Assembly: GCA_034408895.1 (NCBI GenBank)
Contig: JAWXCI010000048.1
Span: 1-30,818, forward strand
Direction of reading: 5' to 3'
DNA length: 30,818 nucleotides
From: UBA4660 sp034408895
GTDB taxonomy: Bacteria > Bacteroidota > Bacteroidia > Flavobacteriales_D > Sanyastnellaceae
Positions 25,373-30,818 of the stretch are shown piece by piece; the first letter of the stretch is position 1; every line of letters starts with the position of its first letter. The position numbers were made by a program, and so were the translations under genes. Under the pieces are notes generated by a model. It saw only the letters and a list, made by a program, of their open reading frames with translations. It was not told where the DNA came from and searched no databases.

Positions 25373-27994
25373 CTACTCTATTACCAGCTTCAGCAAACCC
25401 GTCAGACCATTGGGTGATTGCAGTTCCAACACATACAATCCAGCGGCAAGCGCAGAAATGTCCAGTTGTGCTGACCGCGAATTGATGTTCCGGGCAAAAA
25501 CAATTTGACCTGTGATGTCTTTGATGAAAATGCTCTCAACTGTTTCATTGCTTTCAACCCTCAATTCATCCACTGCCGGATTCGGCCAAATTTGAAATCT
25601 GAAATCTGAAATCTGAAATTCGGAAATGGAAACCGGCAACACATCAATGCAATAATCTTCTGTTTCCCCAAACTGTATTTCGCCACAGGGTGTGGGATCG
25701 GGATCGAAACCATAAGACATTCCAACACGAAGTCGCACAGAGCCGGGTGCCGTGTTTATAGGAATGGTGATATCGCCCTGCACAAACGAGTTCACTCCAT
25801 CTTCTGTCACAAAAACAACTTCGTCTTCAGTGAATTCTCCATCGGAATTGGAATCAATCCACGCCTTGAAATTTTCACTGTAAGCAAATCCTAAATATCC
25901 TGGGGTGAGTCCGAGTGTGTATGTGCTGCCCGCGGCAAGCCCTGTGCTTATGCCTGTATAATCACCATAGCCACCATCACTTTCAGTGGTGTTGTTGATG
26001 GTGTTGAGTTGAACCTGCGCAATCCATTCCAGCGTGGCACCGCCTGTTATTTCACAATACTCCAGATCGGTGCAGTCGCCACAACCCGGTGTGTTGAATT
26101 GAATATCATCATCGGGAGGCAGAGGGCCGTTATCACAAATCGTGGTTACTTCAATGGAGTAGTTGGCGCATGTTTCCAGATCGCTGATGAGAATACTGTT
26201 CACCACTTCTTCGTTGTACAGTTGGTTTCCATCCTCATCATATACAATGATGGTGTAACCAATGGCTGCAAAAACATTTTCCCATGTCACGTATATGGAT
26301 GTGTCAGATGGAAAAGAAATTTCTATGCTTTCAATACCCGGATTTACACAACAGCCTTCGGTGGTGAACACAAGGCTTGGTGACCAATCACTTTCTTCTT
26401 CACCACAATTTGCCTGCAATTGTATTTCGTATTCCGTGCATGCATCCAAATTGTTTAGAGTGTAAATGTTGTTGAACAACCCATTGACAGAGGTCCAGCC
26501 AGGTTCGCCAACTACCCGATACTGCAAATTGAAATAGTCCATGCTTTCTGTAATTCCCCATGAAACTTCATAATCTAAAGTGCCTTCCATTTGGGTAGCG
26601 GTGATGCTGAATGGCGCGATGCATGGATTGTTTGAACATTCGCTCAGCAAGAGCATAAGACTGTTGTTCACATTTAATCTTCCCCCGCTTGCCACTTCAT
26701 CTTCAAGATTGACAACAGCATCCACACCATTAAGTATGTATTGGCGAACCAATGCCGCAGCACCTTCGGGATAAGCTTCGGCCAATACATTGAGCGAAAT
26801 GCAATCGGCAGAATACAACAATGCAACTGCACCCGCAGCGCACGGACTTGCGAAAGATGTTCCCGAAGTGAAACTATAATTGTTGGTATTGCTTGCGAGG
26901 TAAACATCTTCACCCGGAGCGCCCAAATCAATTTGTGTAATGCCATACCCACTAAAGGTGCGTACATCTTCATCGTTAGTAGCCGTGACCGAAATCAAAT
27001 ACTCCGATGGACAGGCAGTTGGCAAATCGCCCACCACATCAATGTTCACGTTGTTGTTGGCAGTGGCTCCGCAGTTCAGCACTCCGTATGTTCCCAGCGA
27101 ATCGTACATGGCGCACCACAGAGGCGAGTCTTCCGGCTGGCCTTCATCTATTCCCCATGATGCATTGGTTACCACTACAAATGCGCCTTGCGCACCGCCA
27201 CTTTGGTTATAGAGTTTACGCATCACCAGTGGATACGTGTATGCCTCAATCACATTTGCTTCCGTGATACCGCCCATGTGAACCTGCATCAGTTTTACAT
27301 TCCAGTTCACACCTGAAACTCCAGTATTGTTATTGCCTTTCGAGCCAATCATGCTGCTCACAGCAGTGCCATGATTTCCGGGAGCGATCTGGTCGCTATT
27401 GTTCGACAGACTCCATCCGTCATAATCATCCACGTAGCCATTGTCATCATCATCCACACCGTTGTCGGGTATTTCGTTTTCGTTTACCCAATGATTGTCC
27501 AAAAGGTCAGTGTGATCCCAATCGGTTCCGCCCGTTTCAATAACACAGGCAACAATGTCATCACCAAAAACGGTGATACCTCCGGTGGTGATGTCCCAGG
27601 CAAGGTCGCTGTCAATATCGTGGTCGCCACTTTGGACATGGTGCCACTGGTTTCCAAAAAAAGGGTCATCGGGAATTATGCGGTCTGCTATAAGATGATT
27701 GCGTTGAGCAACAGAAACCCCTGGTGTAATGCTTAACGCACGTAGCATTTCTTCCATGCTTATTTCATTTTCATCAAAAGAAAACAAAAACGTGAGCATG
27801 GGTGCGCTCACCGTTTTTTCAAGTTTGAAATCCGGAAGAATTCCAACGAAGGATTGAATGGATTGTGAAATTTGTTGTGGGTTGAAATTCTTTTGGAGCT
27901 GTACCAAAAGTTCGCCTTGCTGATAGGCTGTGGATTGGCTACGGACAACCAAAATCAACACAATGGAGCAAAGTGTAAGAAGTGTTTTTTTCAT
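25373..27994 (-). CDS. Secreted S8 (subtilisin-like) protease with FN3, GEVED and T9SS type A domains
   Basis: The product has 873 residues. The start at 27994 (MKKTLLTLCSIVLILVV) gives a signal peptide; an ATG 33 codons upstream does not. Order: propeptide (about 20-110), S8 catalytic domain (about 125-460), two fibronectin type III-like domains (about 475-660), a GEVED domain (about 665-785, with AWIDSNSDGEFTEDE and GETEDYCIDV), and a type A sorting domain from about residue 800 (WPNPAVDEL, GLYVLELQSPNG, KLVIE). His208 (GNHGTAVSS) and Ser380 (SGTSFASP) are present. The triad Asp position, normally VIDTG, reads VIETG (Glu153). DDDDNGYVDDYDGW is a likely calcium-binding insert. T9SS should place it on the surface or outside. 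A heptad repeat precedes the sorting domain. Confidence 0.93.
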   Translation of the reverse strand: MKKTLLTLCSIVLILVVRSQSTAYQQGELLVQLQKNFNPQQISQSIQSFVGILPDFKLEKTVSAPMLTFLFSFDENEISMEEMLRALSITPGVSVAQRNHLIADRIIPDDPFFGNQWHHVQSGDHDIDSDLAWDITTGGITVFGDDIVACVIETGGTDWDHTDLLDNHWVNENEIPDNGVDDDDNGYVDDYDGWSLSNNSDQIAPGNHGTAVSSMIGSKGNNNTGVSGVNWNVKLMQVHMGGITEANVIEAYTYPLVMRKLYNQSGGAQGAFVVVTNASWGIDEGQPEDSPLWCAMYDSLGTYGVLNCGATANNNVNIDVVGDLPTACPSEYLISVTATNDEDVRTFSGYGITQIDLGAPGEDVYLASNTNNYSFTSGTSFASPCAAGAVALLYSADCISLNVLAEAYPEGAAALVRQYILNGVDAVVNLEDEVASGGRLNVNNSLMLLLSECSNNPCIAPFSITATQMEGTLDYEVSWGITESMDYFNLQYRVVGEPGWTSVNGLFNNIYTLNNLDACTEYEIQLQANCGEEESDWSPSLVFTTEGCCVNPGIESIEISFPSDTSIYVTWENVFAAIGYTIIVYDEDGNQLYNEEVVNSILISDLETCANYSIEVTTICDNGPLPPDDDIQFNTPGCGDCTDLEYCEITGGATLEWIAQVQLNTINNTTESDGGYGDYTGISTGLAAGSTYTLGLTPGYLGFAYSENFKAWIDSNSDGEFTEDEVVFVTEDGVNSFVQGDITIPINTAPGSVRLRVGMSYGFDPDPTPCGEIQFGETEDYCIDVLPVSISEFQISDFRFQIWPNPAVDELRVESNETVESIFIKDITGQIVFARNINSRSAQLDISALAAGLYVLELQSPNGLTGLLKLVIE
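25594..25621. repeat. GAAATCT heptad repeat in the S8 protease gene
   Basis: Three perfect GAAATCT units (25594-25614) and one GAAATTC follow each other. On the coding strand they give FQISDFRFQI, in the linker between the GEVED domain and the type A sorting domain. It is a further heptamer word with the same period as the others in the window. Confidence 0.85.
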
Positions 27995-28011
27995 TGTAAT
28001 TAAAATGATTG

Positions 28012-28019
28012 CAAAACTA
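28012..28019 (-). promoter_or_regulatory. Putative -7 box of the S8 protease gene
   Basis: TAGTTTTG on the minus strand matches TAnnTTTG exactly and lies 18 bases before the chosen start codon, which also supports that start. No clear -33 TTG. Confidence 0.45.
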
Positions 28020-28155
28020 CCTGTATGTACATGGCAGTAAAGTCTGAAGGTTTTATGAAGGGTGTATCCAACTTTCAAGACGCCATACAACACAACAGGC
28101 TTATGCCCTAAACAAAAAAAGCTCTTGTACGAAAATCTTTTTTCGATGAGAAGTT

Positions 28156-30507
28156 TTACCTCACCACTGTTACATGACCCTGTATTTTATGTTCGTCCAC
28201 CGAATCAATGAAGCGGTAGTTAATGGTGTAGAGATAGACACCAGCCTGCACAAAATATTCGCCTTCGTGCACATCACCCAGCCATGGCATGGAAATGTCT
28301 TGGGTAAGGAAAATCACTTCACCCCAACGGTCGAAAATTTTTAATTCGAAATGTTTTGCATCGAGGCCTTCGCCTTTTACCGTAAACACTTCGTTAATGC
28401 CATCACCATCGGGCGTAAAAGAATTGGGGATGTAAATGCTGTTCGGGAGTTTTACGGTTATGATCCATGTTAAAGTATCCAGACAACCGTTCACATTATC
28501 GAAACCATACAGCGTTACGGGATATTCTCCCGGCAGGTAATAGATATAGGAAGGATTTTCAACTGAGGAAGAATCACCCGTTCCAAAATCCCACAAGAAT
28601 TCCGCGAAGTACGAACTGGAATTGAAGAAGCTTACCGCGAGCGGGTTCGGACCTTCAAACGGGGAGGCGACAAAATCCGCATTACCGGGGAAGATGATGG
28701 GTACCTCAGCGAGCAAACTTCCGGTGCATCCATTGGTGTCAGTTACGGTCACCAAGTATTCATCAGCAGCCAATTCTTCAAACACATCATCTTCTTCTAC
28801 TTCACCATCCAAAGAATAGGTATATGATGGAGTTCCACCACTTACATTTTCCACGTCAATCATTCCTGGTGTCTCGCATATAGCTTGTGTAATGTCAAGG
28901 TCAAAACTCAGTGTCGGATTATCCAATCCCACTTCCATGATTATTTCTCCCATGCACCCGCCACCGTCAGTCACTTCAATGGTATACTCGCCTTCGGGCA
29001 ATTCTTCAAATACGAGATCCTTTTGCACCACACCATCCAGCAACACCGTATAGGGTGCATTGCCGTTATTAAATTGTGTAATTTCCAGCGAACCGTTGGT
29101 GAGACAAAGCGCCTCCGTCACTGCAATATCGAACAACACGGGGTCGTCTGTTTGTTCCACTTCAATCACCGTTGTTACGGTGCATCCATCCGCATCATTC
29201 ACTTCTATATTATAGAATCCCGGAGCGAGTCCTTCCATTGTGGATGACGATTGCAACACACCCCCAAGAAAAATTTCGTAAGGTTCCACACCACCCGAAA
29301 GCTCAACCGAGATGCTGCCGGTTCCCGCACACAATGCATTTATGATATTGGATGCGATATTAATGGCCTCTCCATTCACCGTCACCATCACCTCGCCAGT
29401 TAAAACACAGCCAGATTCAAAAGTAATCATCACTTCATAGGTTGTGGTTTCCATCGGTGATGCGGTAGGATTGGAAATGCTGGCATCATCCAGGCCAAGG
29501 GCTGGTGTCCATTCATATTCAATTCCGCCTGTTGCTTCCAGGATGGTGCTTTGGCCCGGGCAAATCGTGGTATCGCCACCAGCAGTGAAAGTATTGCCCT
29601 CACAGGTTGACCCATAAGTTATGATGGCGGCCCAAAAAGCGTTGTCGAATCCGACAAAGTCAGGCCCGTCATATACGTTTATTTCCATGGTACTTTCACC
29701 GGGAGTCACATAGCTGTTAAGGTTAATCAGCCCGTCTGCCCCTCCAACAAAAGCGTCCGCAGTATCATCAGGGCCCAATGCAGTGGTGACGCCATTACTA
29801 TAAGTGTAATTGCCCAACACACCCGCGCAGGCACCTCCATTGCTATCACCTCCACCCATTTGCCCTATTAAAGTGCCGTTTATATCAATCCACTGGGAAT
29901 CCGAACTACTGTCGCAAGCGTAATCAATCCAAAAGCTCGCACATATATCAACCGATTCAGGCAGAGGCACAAGGCTCTCGACATCCTGCCATGATATGGC
30001 ATCGGGTGCCAGCCCCTGGTTGTTCAGGTAAACGTAAGAACTCACCTCGGATAATACGTTGTTCTCAAACGCCACGAAGAGCATATAATCCTGATACATG
30101 AAAGTACCGTTTACAATCGCATCAATGTCGTAGTTGCTCACCAGAGGGTCAATCATTGCCGTAACATCAATAGCACATATTGAAGCGTTGCCAGTGTAAG
30201 TAGGATCAGGAAAGGTCACCACCATATCGGCTGGTGTGATTGTAATATCAGTTCCATTCAGGGTAACGGTGAAATCCGCAGTAAGGTCCTCGTGTGATGT
30301 GGCGAAAAGGTAGGCCTGGTGTATAGTGCTTCCCGCGGGAATGTCAATCACGAAACTGCCTGAGCCACTCCCCCACAGCGGGGGAGCCCAGCCGCCAACA
30401 GTAGTGCCCCCTGCAAAAGTGTCGGACCAAAACAACATTTGTGCACCGTATTGTTGTGAAACAATAAATGTGGAAATGAATAAGAGGAGGTGTAAAAACT
30501 GCTTCAA
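28156..30507 (-). CDS. Large adhesin-like T9SS cargo with SprB-type repeats, PKD domain and type B sorting domain
   Basis: The product has 783 residues with a signal peptide (MKQFLHLLLFISTFIVSQ). Residues about 23-310 form a secreted domain I cannot name (GSFVIDIPAGSTIHQAYLF, WQDVESLVPLPESVDI). Residues about 313-380 are Ig-like (DTTICPGQSTILEATGG, TTTYEVMITF). About 385-605 hold three repeats of roughly 70 residues resembling SprB repeats (CAGTGSISVELSGGVEPYEI, GTPSYTYSLDGEVEED, VTDTNGCTGSL). A PKD domain follows (about 606-670: FLWDFGTGDSSSVENPSY), then a type B sorting domain (YIPNSFTPDGDGINEVF, KIFDRWGEVIF, GVYLYTINYRF). The likely role is surface adhesion or gliding-related attachment. 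No PorP/SprF gene is adjacent within the window. Confidence 0.9.
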   Translation of the reverse strand: MKQFLHLLLFISTFIVSQQYGAQMLFWSDTFAGGTTVGGWAPPLWGSGSGSFVIDIPAGSTIHQAYLFATSHEDLTADFTVTLNGTDITITPADMVVTFPDPTYTGNASICAIDVTAMIDPLVSNYDIDAIVNGTFMYQDYMLFVAFENNVLSEVSSYVYLNNQGLAPDAISWQDVESLVPLPESVDICASFWIDYACDSSSDSQWIDINGTLIGQMGGGDSNGGACAGVLGNYTYSNGVTTALGPDDTADAFVGGADGLINLNSYVTPGESTMEINVYDGPDFVGFDNAFWAAIITYGSTCEGNTFTAGGDTTICPGQSTILEATGGIEYEWTPALGLDDASISNPTASPMETTTYEVMITFESGCVLTGEVMVTVNGEAINIASNIINALCAGTGSISVELSGGVEPYEIFLGGVLQSSSTMEGLAPGFYNIEVNDADGCTVTTVIEVEQTDDPVLFDIAVTEALCLTNGSLEITQFNNGNAPYTVLLDGVVQKDLVFEELPEGEYTIEVTDGGGCMGEIIMEVGLDNPTLSFDLDITQAICETPGMIDVENVSGGTPSYTYSLDGEVEEDDVFEELAADEYLVTVTDTNGCTGSLLAEVPIIFPGNADFVASPFEGPNPLAVSFFNSSSYFAEFLWDFGTGDSSSVENPSYIYYLPGEYPVTLYGFDNVNGCLDTLTWIITVKLPNSIYIPNSFTPDGDGINEVFTVKGEGLDAKHFELKIFDRWGEVIFLTQDISMPWLGDVHEGEYFVQAGVYLYTINYRFIDSVDEHKIQGHVTVVR

Positions 30508-30530
30508 ACGTTTTGGCTATTTGGAGTGAG

Positions 30531-30538
30531 CGAAAGTA
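30531..30538 (-). promoter_or_regulatory. Putative -7 box of the adhesin-like gene
   Basis: TACTTTCG on the minus strand, one base from TAnnTTTG and identical to the box before the lipoprotein gene, lies 24 bases upstream of the start codon. Confidence 0.4.
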
Positions 30539-30705
30539 GGCAGCTTCAATGACCAGCGAAGTAAATAGCAAGTTGCACGAAAAACTTTTTTGGCAGCAAT
30601 GAACAATGATTTCTTAACCGGAAGAATTCACCACACTGGACAAGCTAAAGCGCCAGAAGATTTTTTGATAGCACGGAAGAAATCCCGTTAAGCTACTTGT
30701 GCCAA

Positions 30706-30818
30706 TTATTTATTCTCAGCTTCTTCCGGATTCTTGTTATCGCCTTTGCTGGCGTCTTTAAATTCCTTAACCCCACGACCAAGGCCGCGCATCAGTTCAG
30801 GAATTTTTTTGCCCCCAA
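30706..30818 (-). CDS. tatA: TatA/TatE-type Sec-independent translocase subunit, C-terminal part
   Basis: Only the last 37 codons are in the window; the 5' part lies beyond the edge. The visible sequence starts GGKKIPELMRGLGRGVKEFK and ends EEAENK before TAA. The FGxKKLPELxRxLGxGxxEFK motif is the amphipathic helix that follows the single membrane segment in TatA. TatA forms the pore of the twin-arginine pathway, which moves folded proteins across the inner membrane. It is too short for standard gene calling here, but the motif is diagnostic. Confidence 0.88.
   Translation of the reverse strand, partial: GGKKIPELMRGLGRGVKEFKDASKGDNKNPEEAENK

Noticed and set aside
30661..30705. Terminator behind tatA
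   Set aside because: Only a 4-base ACGG/CCGT stem is visible and it is not followed by a T run on the coding strand.

Overview
The window looks like chromosomal DNA of a Bacteroidota bacterium, most likely Flavobacteriales. Four things support this: several proteins with type IX secretion (T9SS) sorting domains of types A and B, a PorP/SprF protein, a fused MurF-Alr enzyme, and -7 promoter boxes of the TAnnTTTG kind without obvious Shine-Dalgarno sequences. The Cys-rich CTDPxACNY repeats of the first gene are common in Flavobacteriales. No rRNA, tRNA, CRISPR array or full insertion sequence was found.

Layout. 1-3351: a truncated secreted Cys-repeat protein (minus strand), then a plus-strand pair made of a type B T9SS cargo and a PorP/SprF protein. 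3351-3532: 26 tandem heptamers. 3646-5001: radA. 5002-5674: a partly AT-rich gap. 5675-11180 (minus): yebC, then a lipoprotein, a DUF2490 barrel and a 1193-residue outer-membrane protein in a tight cluster. 11269-14314 (plus): thymidine kinase coupled to murF-alr. 14328-15113: a degraded T9SS tail and a toxin-antitoxin pair whose toxin is broken. 15198-17651: a TonB-dependent receptor. 17880-24783 (minus): a translesion-type cassette dinB - dnaE - radical SAM, with a GT39-like glycosyltransferase after it. 24793-25244: a four-helix-bundle gene between two short heptad repeat arrays. 25373-30507 (minus): a large S8 protease with a type A sorting domain and a 783-residue adhesin-like protein with a type B sorting domain. 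30706-30818: the C-terminus of TatA, cut by the window edge.

How the genes fit together. Many genes serve the envelope: T9SS cargo, PorP/SprF, barrels, lipoprotein, TonB receptor, TatA and peptidoglycan precursor enzymes. RadA, DinB and the second DnaE form a DNA repair and damage-tolerance theme.

The most unusual signal is a set of short repeats with a period of seven bases. Unrelated heptamer words occur between genes (3351-3532), around the four-helix-bundle gene (24793-24827 and 25210-25244), and inside reading frames (dnaE, the 1193-residue protein and the S8 protease). In dnaE the same heptamer as the large array forms a 31-bp inverted repeat that stays open in frame. I propose these are members of one class of heptad-built repeats, possibly linked to four-helix-bundle proteins. 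This link is inference.
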